Origin: Flavobacterium sp.
GTDB taxonomy: Bacteria > Bacteroidota > Bacteroidia > Flavobacteriales > Flavobacteriaceae
NCBI GenBank assembly: GCA_004296145.1
Contig: SEBM01000002.1
Coordinates: forward strand, 1-36,415
DNA length: 36,415 nucleotides
Reading direction: 5' to 3'
The position numbers were made by a program, and so were the translations under genes. Of the stretch, positions 1 through 8,458 are shown piece after piece. The notes under the pieces were generated by a model. It made no database searches. It was given only the letters and a program-made list of their open reading frames with translations, and had not been told where the DNA came from. Each line of letters starts with the position of its first letter. Position 1 is the stretch's first letter.

Positions 1-83
1 ATTTTTATCCTGATAAACGATTAAAAGCCCCACTTTGTCGATTATTTTGAATGGATATAAATAATTTCTAAAAAATAAATATT

Positions 84-683
84 ATGACTCCAAACCTACA
101 AATTGAACTTAGACGTTTCATATCTTCTAATGTTGTTTCAAAGTTGAATAAGTTTTATTTTGAAAATGATGCACTTTTAATAAAAGGAATTGATGTTTCA
201 ATAGGTACAGTCCTGATGGGATTGTATAATAAAGCTGAGGAGTCGGGTTTTTATAAAGAAATGGTTTCAATGATCGGCGAAAATTCTACCTTTTATGGAG
301 AAGTCGATTTTACTTCAGGCAGAATTTTATCAGTAGACGACTGCTACCGCCTAGAAGGAAATGATTTACTAAAAGAAATTTTCGGCAACAAAAAAGGAAG
401 AATTTCCGAAATGATCTCAAACGAAGTCGGAATAAAAAGCGAAACAGCACGCGAAATCCTTAATTTTTCAGCACTACTAGTTGTTTCTTATCTTAAAAAC
501 AACATCCAGCTTTTAGACAGTTTAAAATTACTTCTTGAAGAACAAAAAAGAGATATCCTGAACAGCATTCATCCCGGAATCAAAATTATATTAGGATTTT
601 CATGTTACGAATCTGTAGATGATAAAAATCAGGCAAACTTAGGAAGATCAATTTTTACACTTTTCGGTCACAATTTCTTCTAG
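84..683 (+). CDS. DUF937-like protein of unknown function
   Basis: 199-aa ORF with ATG start; overall character (ENSTFYGEVDFTSG...LLKEIFGNKKGRISEMIS..GI....A..ILN) resembles DUF937/YidB-like proteins. Confidence 0.6.
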   Translation: MTPNLQIELRRFISSNVVSKLNKFYFENDALLIKGIDVSIGTVLMGLYNKAEESGFYKEMVSMIGENSTFYGEVDFTSGRILSVDDCYRLEGNDLLKEIFGNKKGRISEMISNEVGIKSETAREILNFSALLVVSYLKNNIQLLDSLKLLLEEQKRDILNSIHPGIKIILGFSCYESVDDKNQANLGRSIFTLFGHNFF

Positions 684-762
684 AATTTTCTTTAATTAAA
701 ATAAAAAATCCCATTTTACAGAAGTAAAACAGGATTTATATGGCTTGAATTTGAAGCGTTTC

Positions 763-1671
763 TTAAACGTTTTTCAAATTAATAATTTCTTGTTCTGTCA
801 ATAAACGCCAATTACCTCTTGGTAAATTCTTTTTGGTAAGACCGGCAAAAGACACACGATCTATACGTAAAACATCATAATCAAAGTTTTCAAAAATAGC
901 ACGAACAACTTTTACATTAGACGAACGTAATTTAAGACCAATCTCGCTTTTAGGTTCATTATCAATATAACTAACCTCTTCAACAAAAACGCGGTGTCCG
1001 TCAAGGACTAAACCTTTGCTGATTTTTTCCAAATCCTCATACTTTAGGTTTTTATCCAAAGAAACCTGATAGATTTTTGATGATTTCTGACTCGGTAAAG
1101 TAAACTTACGAATCATATCAGTATCATTAGTAAACAACAATAAACCAGTTGTGTTCTTGTCCATTCTTCCAATCGGAGCAATTTTAGCCGTAGTAGAACC
1201 ACGAACCAATTCCAAAACATTACGGAATTCCTGACCTTCGTCAAGAGCAGTTGTAAAGTTTTTAGGTTTGTTCAATAAGATGTATTCTTTCTTTTCCGGA
1301 GTCAGAACAACGCCGTCAAAGTTTACAACATCATTAATTTTTACTAAATAACCCATTTCAGTAACCGGAACGCCATTCACTTTAACGTTTCCAGACTGAA
1401 TATATATATCAGCATCACGACGCGAGCATACACCAGAATTTGAGATGTATTTGTTCAGACGAATCTCGTCTGCCGCTTTTTGTCTCTTTGGCGCCTGATT
1501 TTGTTTTTTAAGTTTTTTCGCCGCTTCTTCTTCAGCTGCTTTCACAGCAGGTTTCACTTTTTTCGGCCCTTGCGCGCGTTTTGCCATCGCAGGTTTTGGC
1601 TTGTTAGAGTTTGATCTTGAGCTATTTGGTCTAGATCCGCCTCTTTTATTATTGCCTTCCTTATTATTCAT
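763..1671 (-). CDS. rRNA pseudouridine synthase, RsuA/RluB/RluF family, with S4 domain and Lys-rich N-terminal extension
   Basis: S4 motif RLNKYISNSGVCSRRDADIYIQSGNVKVNG; catalytic motif GRMDKNTTGLLLFTND. Confidence 0.93.
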   Translation of the reverse strand: MNNKEGNNKRGGSRPNSSRSNSNKPKPAMAKRAQGPKKVKPAVKAAEEEAAKKLKKQNQAPKRQKAADEIRLNKYISNSGVCSRRDADIYIQSGNVKVNGVPVTEMGYLVKINDVVNFDGVVLTPEKKEYILLNKPKNFTTALDEGQEFRNVLELVRGSTTAKIAPIGRMDKNTTGLLLFTNDTDMIRKFTLPSQKSSKIYQVSLDKNLKYEDLEKISKGLVLDGHRVFVEEVSYIDNEPKSEIGLKLRSSNVKVVRAIFENFDYDVLRIDRVSFAGLTKKNLPRGNWRLLTEQEIINLKNV

Positions 1672-1815
1672 AAATTCTGTAATTTGTGCAAAGATAGTTT
1701 ATTCTTGCCAAATAATCCTAAGTTCATTGTTCTTAGATTAATAGGGCTAACATTTTGATGTTCAGGAGCATCACATTTGGCATTTTTTAGAAACATGGGT
1801 TCCCGCTGTCATTCC

Positions 1816-1855
1816 AAATCTTTTATTTTTTTAAAGAAAAAAAATAAAAGGATTT
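1816..1855. repeat. AT-rich hairpin at the core of a putative dispersed flavobacterial intergenic element (approx. 1796-1873)
   Basis: AAATCTTTTATTTTTTT pairs with AAAAAAAATAAAAGGATTTT; flanked by TCCCGCTGTC on the left and ATCGGGGCTA on the right. Confidence 0.55.
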
Positions 1856-1980
1856 TCCCTTCCATCGGGGCTAAATTCAAACATTTGGCTTCTTTTAAAC
1901 AATTCCTTAAGTTTCTTCAAAGTAAACATAGAGATTAACCTAAAGATAAAAACAGCGAATCTCAATAAAATAAATAAAAA

Positions 1981-2937
1981 TCAGGTATTCAAAAGCAAAC
2001 TTTTTCCATGCCACAAAACACTTGGATTTATCAGAACGATGCAAAAAACACCCGAAACAATCAGGAATTTCAATACATTATGCAGTAGTAAATATTGTTC
2101 TTTTGAATTTGATCTCCAGAGATAAAGCAGAAAAAAAAGCATTACAACAAAACAGATATAAAAGTAAATATCCATAAAGCCAACATCGTAAATATTTACC
2201 AAAACATACACAGGAAAAATGGTAAAAATAGTTAAAGTGGTTATAATCTGTTTCGATACTTTTTCTCCATAAATAACCGGAATCGTACGATAATCATTGA
2301 CCAAGTCGCCTTTTAGATTCTCCAGATCTTTTATCATTTCGCGAATTAGTAAAAGTAAAAACAAGAAAACCGCATGGGCCGAAATCACTACAAAATGACT
2401 CATATGATTCTCAATTTCTTCAAACGAAATCTTATTATAGAAATAAAGCAGAATGGCAAAAAACGGAATTACAGCTAATAATGCCGACATTAAATTTCCA
2501 ACAATCGGATACTTTTTTATTTTATGTGAATAAAACCAAATCAGAAAAATGTAAGCCGAAAAGAATAAAAAAGCTCTCCATGAAACAATATATGCCATTA
2601 ATACAGCGATAAAATTCAAAGTAAAATAAACCGACAACTTTGTTTTTTGACTCACTAATCTGTCCAGCATAGATTTATTTGGGCGATTAATTAAATCTTT
2701 CTGACTGTCGTAAAAATTATTAATAATATAACCGGAAGCAATTGTAATGGCCGACGCAAAAACAATCAGGAATAAATAAAAATCCAGAATAATGTCTAAC
2801 GCCCTAATTTCGGGAGCGAGAATAAAAATGGCCGATAAATATTGTGCTAAAATTATAATTGGAATGTTATAGCCCCTTACGACAGAAAACAAACTAACAA
2901 TTTTCATTACTAAAAGTTTGTGCTGTCTGTTTAACAT
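1981..2937 (-). CDS. UbiA-family prenyltransferase (geranylgeranylglycerol-phosphate geranylgeranyltransferase-like)
   Basis: Multi-TM protein with NNFYDSQKDLINRPNK and DLENLKGDLVNDYRTIPVIYG Asp-rich motifs of the UbiA superfamily. Confidence 0.85.
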   Translation of the reverse strand: MLNRQHKLLVMKIVSLFSVVRGYNIPIIILAQYLSAIFILAPEIRALDIILDFYLFLIVFASAITIASGYIINNFYDSQKDLINRPNKSMLDRLVSQKTKLSVYFTLNFIAVLMAYIVSWRAFLFFSAYIFLIWFYSHKIKKYPIVGNLMSALLAVIPFFAILLYFYNKISFEEIENHMSHFVVISAHAVFLFLLLLIREMIKDLENLKGDLVNDYRTIPVIYGEKVSKQIITTLTIFTIFPVYVLVNIYDVGFMDIYFYICFVVMLFFLLYLWRSNSKEQYLLLHNVLKFLIVSGVFCIVLINPSVLWHGKSLLLNT

Positions 2938-2997
2938 AAATTATATTGGTATTGGATTAGATGGAGTAAGTTAAAAGTTATTTTTTGATTCTAAAAT

Positions 2998-3588
2998 TTA
3001 CAATTTGTTTTTTAACAATTCTTTAGAACCATAACCAAGTTTTCTGATACAGGCTAAAGCTTGTTTTTGAGTAATTCCGATTTCTGTAATATCTTTTTTT
3101 TCTACAAAAACCACAGAACCACTCCAGGGATTTGGCGCGTCCGGAATAAACACGGCAAAATTATTTTCGTTGATTTCTTCAATTAAAAATGCAAATTGAA
3201 GTCCTGCATCTGTTGGTACCAAAATGACTTTCAGATCTTTATTAGATTCAATTCCCATAATGCTTTCATTCATATTTTTCATAAATGAATATCCGGGAAC
3301 AAAACTTAAAATTCCGTTTTCAATTCTCAGGATTAATTTTTTAGCGGCAGGAGTTCTCGCTACAAAACCTGCAATAAAACAAATCAGGATAATCAATATT
3401 ATACCGACAAGTTCTTGAAGTGCAATTCCTAAAACATGTAATCTGGGTAAGTTATTTACAAGCGGAAGCGTGACTTTCTGAATTATTCCGTAACCTTTCT
3501 CCAGAATAATAAGCAATACTACTAAAGGTGCTAAAAAAAGAATTCCTCCTAAAAAAGTTGTTTTGATTATTTTAAAAATACTTTTCAT
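2998..3588 (-). CDS. DUF502 family membrane protein
   Basis: FLGGILFLAPLVVLLIIL...VPGYSFMKNM...PDAPNPWSGSVVFV typical of DUF502. Confidence 0.85.
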   Translation of the reverse strand: MKSIFKIIKTTFLGGILFLAPLVVLLIILEKGYGIIQKVTLPLVNNLPRLHVLGIALQELVGIILIILICFIAGFVARTPAAKKLILRIENGILSFVPGYSFMKNMNESIMGIESNKDLKVILVPTDAGLQFAFLIEEINENNFAVFIPDAPNPWSGSVVFVEKKDITEIGITQKQALACIRKLGYGSKELLKNKL

Positions 3589-3654
3589 AATAAATAACTT
3601 TAGGATGAAAACTTTATGAAAACAGAATCAAATAACTTCGGCTTTTAAGGGATT

Positions 3655-4593
3655 TTAGAATTGATAAACAACTTCTAATTTATAGTCTTTTAAAGAAACT
3701 TTAGCACGTTCTAAATCTTCGGTAAAACCAAGGATATAACCACCTCCGCCAGAACCACAAAGTTTTAAGTAATAATCGTTTGTGTCAATTCCGTGTTGCC
3801 AGATTCCATGAAATTGCTCCGGAATCATTGGTTTGAAGTTGTTTAGAACTACTTTAGAAAGCTTTTTAGTATTAGTAAACAAAGACTTCATATCGCCATG
3901 CAGAAAGTTTTCTACGCAGGCATCCGTATATTTTACAAATTGGTTTTTAAGCATCGTACGGAAACCTTTGTCTTTTAGGTTTTCCATAAAAATATTAACC
4001 ATCGGAGCTGTTTCGCCCACAATTCCTGAGTCTAATAAAAAGACAGCGCCTTTCCCATCAAAACTTTGAGTCGGAATTCCGGTTGCTTCAATATTATCTT
4101 TAGAATTAATTAAAATCGGAATGCTCAAATAACTGTTTAAAGGATCCAAACCAGAACTTTTTCCGTGGAAAAAACTCTCCATTTGAGAAAATATATTTTT
4201 TAATTGTAATAGTTTTTCGCGTGTAAGATTTTCTAAAACAGTGATTTTGTGTGTAGCATATTTATCATAAATCGCCGCAACAAGCGCGCCGCTGCTTCCA
4301 ACACCATATCCTTGCGGAATACTGGAATCGAAATACATTCCTGTTTCAACATCACTTTTTAGAGATGTCAAATCGAAAGAAACCAAATCAGGTTGTTCTG
4401 TTTGTAAGGTTTCAAGATAAACAACATAACGTTTTAAACTTGAATTTGATGCAATAGCTTCCGCCGAAGGTTCTTCGGATTTCTTTAAAGCACCATTGTA
4501 AAAATTATAAGGAATAGAAAGTCCTTTAGAGTCACGAATGATTCCGTATTCTCCAAAGAGTAATATTTTCGAGTAAAATAATGGTCCTTTCAT
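3655..4593 (-). CDS. GHMP kinase, probable mevalonate kinase
   Basis: SKILLFGEYGIIRDSKGLSIPY; GYGVGSSGALVAAIYDKY; LCGSGGGGYILGF; next to mvaD. Confidence 0.87.
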   Translation of the reverse strand: MKGPLFYSKILLFGEYGIIRDSKGLSIPYNFYNGALKKSEEPSAEAIASNSSLKRYVVYLETLQTEQPDLVSFDLTSLKSDVETGMYFDSSIPQGYGVGSSGALVAAIYDKYATHKITVLENLTREKLLQLKNIFSQMESFFHGKSSGLDPLNSYLSIPILINSKDNIEATGIPTQSFDGKGAVFLLDSGIVGETAPMVNIFMENLKDKGFRTMLKNQFVKYTDACVENFLHGDMKSLFTNTKKLSKVVLNNFKPMIPEQFHGIWQHGIDTNDYYLKLCGSGGGGYILGFTEDLERAKVSLKDYKLEVVYQF

Positions 4594-4652
4594 TTTTTAT
4601 TTTATGTCTTTTTTTATTTTTTTGATTTGGGAATTCAATGCTTTTTAAATAA

Positions 4653-4907
4653 TTAGTTTTTAATATATAAACCAATTATCATCATTGCAAGAGCAAAAAA
4701 CAAGCCGACAAACCATTTTATCATATCATTTTTTGCATCTGTAATTTCTTTTTTTACAAAATCTTTAGAAGCAATTTCATTTTTATCTTGTCTGATTTCT
4801 TCGCTAATAGTTCTGTCAATTGCTTCAACAAACTCTTTAGCCTTACTCTCATCAAGATTAAGTTCTTTTCTAAATAAATCGTAAAGTTTTATAGTCGCAG
4901 AATTCAT
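4653..4907 (-). CDS. Small coiled-coil protein with single C-terminal TM helix (DUF1640/CCDC90-like)
   Basis: 84 aa, charged helical N-terminus followed by WFVGLFFALAMMIIGLYIKN; lies between the mevalonate kinase and mvaD on the same strand. Confidence 0.65.
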   Translation of the reverse strand: MNSATIKLYDLFRKELNLDESKAKEFVEAIDRTISEEIRQDKNEIASKDFVKKEITDAKNDMIKWFVGLFFALAMMIIGLYIKN

Positions 4908-4944
4908 GTTTTAATTTAAAAATAATATATAAAGATACGCAAAA

Positions 4945-6027
4945 TTACAATGCAATTGCACCGTTTCCAATTTCGTCGCAAATGTACTGACCATTCTGAC
5001 AAAAAACAACTAATTCGGTTTGAATAAATTGTAATACTTTTTCTTTAACGTTTTCAGGATAAAGCACATGCACATTGGCGCCGGCATCAAGCGTAAAACA
5101 AACAGAAATCTGTGTTTCATTCCTAAATTTCCAGATTGAATTTATGATTTGAAGCGTATTTGGCTTCATCAAAATATAATACGGCATCGAAGTCATCATC
5201 ATAGCATGTAAAGTCAAAGCTTCACTTTCTACAACTTTGATAAATTCCTCAATATTTCCATTTTCAAAAATTGAAATTAAAAGATCCAGATTTTCGTGTG
5301 CCTGAGCAAAACGTCTTTCTGCATACGGATGATTGTGCATTAAATCATGCCCAACTGTGCTCGAAACTTGTTTTTCGCCTTTATCAACTAATAAAATAGT
5401 ATCTTGGTAATTCTTGAAATTTTCATGAATAGTATAAGGAAATTCAACTCCAAATAAATCGGTGCTTCCAGTTATATTTGCCTGATTTCCCCAAACCACA
5501 ACATTTCCTTTTACACTTCTGCATGCGCTTCCTGAACCTAAACGGGCCAGAAAAGAAGCTTTCTGAAAGAAATAATCATCCGTCATTTCCGGATTTAAAG
5601 CTTTCTCTAAACTCATAAAATTCATTGCCAAAGCAGCCATTCCAGAAGCCGAAGAAGCAATGCCCGAACTGTGCGGAAAAGTATTCTGAGTATCAATCGT
5701 AAAATGATACTCTTTCAAAAACGGCAGATAAACTTCAATTCTTTCTAGAAACTTCTGAATCTTTGGTTTGAAATCTTCTTTTGGTTTTCCTTCAAAAAGC
5801 AAATCAAAAGAAAAAGAATCTTGGTTTTCTTTTTTCGAAAAAGCAACCTTAGTAATTGTTTTGCAATTGTTTAATGTAAAACTTACCGAAGGATTTGCCG
5901 GAATCTGATTGTCTTTTTTCCCCCAATATTTTACTAATGCAATATTGCTCGGAGCGCTCCACTCAAAGTTTCCATTTTCGATTGTTGAAGTATATTTTTT
6001 TGGAATAAAATCAGCTGCTGTAAACAT
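4945..6027 (-). CDS. mvaD: Diphosphomevalonate decarboxylase
   Basis: ALVKYWGKKDNQIPANPSVSFTLNN; FPHSSGIASSASGMAALAMN; GSGSACRS; TLDAGANVHVLYP. Confidence 0.95.
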   Translation of the reverse strand: MFTAADFIPKKYTSTIENGNFEWSAPSNIALVKYWGKKDNQIPANPSVSFTLNNCKTITKVAFSKKENQDSFSFDLLFEGKPKEDFKPKIQKFLERIEVYLPFLKEYHFTIDTQNTFPHSSGIASSASGMAALAMNFMSLEKALNPEMTDDYFFQKASFLARLGSGSACRSVKGNVVVWGNQANITGSTDLFGVEFPYTIHENFKNYQDTILLVDKGEKQVSSTVGHDLMHNHPYAERRFAQAHENLDLLISIFENGNIEEFIKVVESEALTLHAMMMTSMPYYILMKPNTLQIINSIWKFRNETQISVCFTLDAGANVHVLYPENVKEKVLQFIQTELVVFCQNGQYICDEIGNGAIAL

Positions 6028-6068
6028 GAATTATAAAATTTTGGCAAAGATAGTTTTTAAATATTTCC

Positions 6069-6134
6069 ACCATATAAGTTATATAAGAAAATATAATCAG
6101 GCTTGCTAAAATGAACTCATATAACTTATATGGT
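6069..6134. repeat. 16-bp perfect inverted repeat with 34-nt spacer between divergent mvaD and tspO
   Basis: ACCATATAAGTTATAT (6069-6084) and ATATAACTTATATGGT (6119-6134). Confidence 0.85.
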
Positions 6135-6177
6135 TTAAAATTTCTTTTAACTATTTTTGAATACAAAATTTAATAAA

Positions 6178-6654
6178 ATGAATAAGTTCGTAAAAATCGC
6201 TATAGCTATAATTATTTGTTTAATGGTTGGATATTCTGCCAGTCTTGTTACAAGACCAAGCGTAGAAAGCTGGTATCCGACTATCGAAAAACCAATTTTT
6301 AATCCGCCCAATTGGATTTTCATGCCAATGTGGACATTGCTTTATATTTTAATGGCAGTTGCTGCAGGATTGGTTTGGGATAAAATAAAAGAACAAAATG
6401 CGGAAGTAAAAAAAGCGCTAGGTTTCTTTTTGATTCAATTGATATTGAATGCCATCTGGTCGTATCTTTTCTTCGGATTAAAAAATCCTATGCTGGCTCT
6501 AATCGAAATTGCTCTTTTAGAATTAATGATTTACGAAACATATTTAAAATTCAGAAAAATCAATAAAACTTCGGGATATTTATTGATTCCTTATATGGCG
6601 TGGGTAGGTTTTGCTATGATTTTGAATGCTAGTATTTGGTGGTTGAATAAATAG
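6178..6654 (+). CDS. tspO: TspO/MBR family protein
   Basis: WYPTIEKPIFNPPNWIFMPMWTLLYILMAVAAGLVW; NAIWSYLFFG; ATG at 6178 preferred over the upstream TTG at 6157. Confidence 0.93.
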   Translation: MNKFVKIAIAIIICLMVGYSASLVTRPSVESWYPTIEKPIFNPPNWIFMPMWTLLYILMAVAAGLVWDKIKEQNAEVKKALGFFLIQLILNAIWSYLFFGLKNPMLALIEIALLELMIYETYLKFRKINKTSGYLLIPYMAWVGFAMILNASIWWLNK

Positions 6655-6709
6655 TTTGTTTCAGGTTTCAGGTTTTATTTTGTTTCAGGTTTAATCTATA
6701 CGTTTATTT

Positions 6710-7690
6710 ATGAATAAATTCAAGGTTTTAATTGTTGTTTTGGTTTTGCTTTCATTTAAGAGTTTTGCCTGTTTGAATGGTGAATCCAGAATCCTTAAAA
6801 ATGGAGCTTATGCTTATCAAGATTATGAGGGAATAAATCCCGAAGGTCATCAGTTTTTTAGTGGTGATTTTCCAAAATTGATAATTGAACTGGATAGTTT
6901 GTATAAAAAGACAAAGGATCTGGATTATTTATCCGATAAAGGATATCTTTTAATTGTTCAGGGAAAATATAACGAAGCTTTAAATTTATATCTGAATATT
7001 GAAAAAATCGAGCCCAACAGATACTCTACGGCATCTAATCTTGGAACGCTTTATGAATTAATGGGAGAAAATCAGAAAGCGTATACGTGGATTAAAAAAT
7101 CTATTGAAATTAATCCAGAATCTCATAAAGGATCTGAATGGCTTCATTTGAGAATATTAGAAGCTAAAATCAAGAATTTAAAAGATATTTCTGGTCAGTT
7201 TTTAATTAATACAAATTTTGGAATTTCAAACGAACCTAGAACTAAATTATCAAAAGAAGAAATTGATGAATTAACTCAGTCTGTTTACTATCAGGTAAAT
7301 GAACGGATGTCGTTTATAGAACCAAAAGATAAAATTATTTCGATTTTGCTTTTTGAACTAGGAAATCTTGCAGAATTAAAAGGAGAGAATAATAGCGCTC
7401 TTGCAACTTACAAAAGTGCCAGACGTTACGGTTACGATGGAGATTTGATTGTGGCAAGAATGATTAACAGCGCTCAACACGAGGTTGATTATTATAGCGA
7501 AAGAGCCGTGAGTTACGGGTCTCAACTTAGGGATTTAAGAGAAAGTAGAAAGGCAATATATGCAGGTTATATATATCAAATTGAAACAAGTTTGATTGTT
7601 CTTTCTGGAATCGTAATTATTTTACTAATTGCTTTAATCCTATTTTTCTTAAAATGGAAAAAGCTTAAGAAATCTACTTTAGCTTCTTAA
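6710..7690 (+). CDS. Tetratricopeptide-repeat protein with C-terminal TM helix
   Basis: N-terminal signal peptide, TPR-like YNEALNLYLNIEKIEPNRYSTASNLGTLYELMGENQKAYTWIKKSIEINP, C-terminal TM helix. Confidence 0.8.
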   Translation: MNKFKVLIVVLVLLSFKSFACLNGESRILKNGAYAYQDYEGINPEGHQFFSGDFPKLIIELDSLYKKTKDLDYLSDKGYLLIVQGKYNEALNLYLNIEKIEPNRYSTASNLGTLYELMGENQKAYTWIKKSIEINPESHKGSEWLHLRILEAKIKNLKDISGQFLINTNFGISNEPRTKLSKEEIDELTQSVYYQVNERMSFIEPKDKIISILLFELGNLAELKGENNSALATYKSARRYGYDGDLIVARMINSAQHEVDYYSERAVSYGSQLRDLRESRKAIYAGYIYQIETSLIVLSGIVIILLIALILFFLKWKKLKKSTLAS

Positions 7691-8381
7691 ATTCCTCATT
7701 TTTAACATAAAGAAAATCCATAATAGTCAATACATTTGGATTTTCCAGAAGCGCTTTCGATTTGGGATCTGAGTCGCAAAAATCAATAAAAAGATCTTTT
7801 TCTTCGGGTTTTATTTTTAAATTTTTGATGAAAAAATCGGGTGGGCAATAAGCAATTACCAGTTTCTTAACACGTTCGTCGTCAACTTCAATTTTTTTGT
7901 TAGGTTTACCTTTTAAAGGAAATGCAACTCGAAGACCTTCTCTAATTGAATTATCATTAACTCCTGTATTCCAGAATAAGTCTTTGGCATTTTTGCTGAT
8001 TAAAACATCTGCAACAGCATCAGCATCAAACTTGACTTTATCCAATTTGACGTTAGTTAGTACAACTTCATTCAATTCTTCAGGTTTCAGAATCATATTG
8101 ACGATGATATTATTTTGATCAATATTTTGTTGATTGATTTTTAAACGGGTAAAAAAGTAATTTTTAGAGAAAAAAAGCAAACTATCTTGTGGCTTAACAG
8201 CAATAGAAAATTCTCCAAAATCGTTTGTTGTAGTGCTGATTTTAGCTGTCTTGTTTATCACCTCTACTTTTTTAAGTGGGAAATTTTGAGAAACAACCTT
8301 GCCATGAAGAAGTTTTTCTGTTTGGGAAATGCTAAGCTGATAAGTGAAAAAAGAAATTGTGGTAAGTAATTTTACTCTCAT
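7674..8381 (-). CDS. Exported carboxypeptidase-regulatory-like domain protein
   Basis: Signal peptide; LHGKVVSQNFPLKKVEVINKTAKISTTTNDFGEFSIAVKPQDSLLFFSKNYF (CarboxypepD_reg-like); 3' end overlaps the convergent TPR gene by 17 nt. Confidence 0.75.
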   Translation of the reverse strand: MRVKLLTTISFFTYQLSISQTEKLLHGKVVSQNFPLKKVEVINKTAKISTTTNDFGEFSIAVKPQDSLLFFSKNYFFTRLKINQQNIDQNNIIVNMILKPEELNEVVLTNVKLDKVKFDADAVADVLISKNAKDLFWNTGVNDNSIREGLRVAFPLKGKPNKKIEVDDERVKKLVIAYCPPDFFIKNLKIKPEEKDLFIDFCDSDPKSKALLENPNVLTIMDFLYVKNEEFKKLK

Positions 8382-8410
8382 AAAGAATTAATTAGTTGAG
8401 AGTAAAATTA
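8367..8410. promoter_or_regulatory. 14-bp perfect inverted repeat overlapping the translation start of the 7674-8381 gene
   Basis: TAATTTTACTCTCA (8367-8380) / TGAGAGTAAAATTA (8397-8410); the minus-strand start codon ends in the 8367-8381 arm. Confidence 0.6.
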
Positions 8411-8458
8411 TTGGAATCCTCTTAATGAAAACTTACAGATTCTGTAAATTCTTGTTAA

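Noticed and set aside
700-745. Hairpin between the convergent DUF937-like and pseudouridine synthase genes (AATCCCATTTTAC..GTAAAACAGGATT)
   Set aside because: Probably an ordinary bidirectional terminator with mismatches; too weak to list as a firm feature.
6157-6177. TTG start for tspO
   Set aside because: The ATG at 6178 gives the normal TspO N-terminus; the extension looks like leader sequence.
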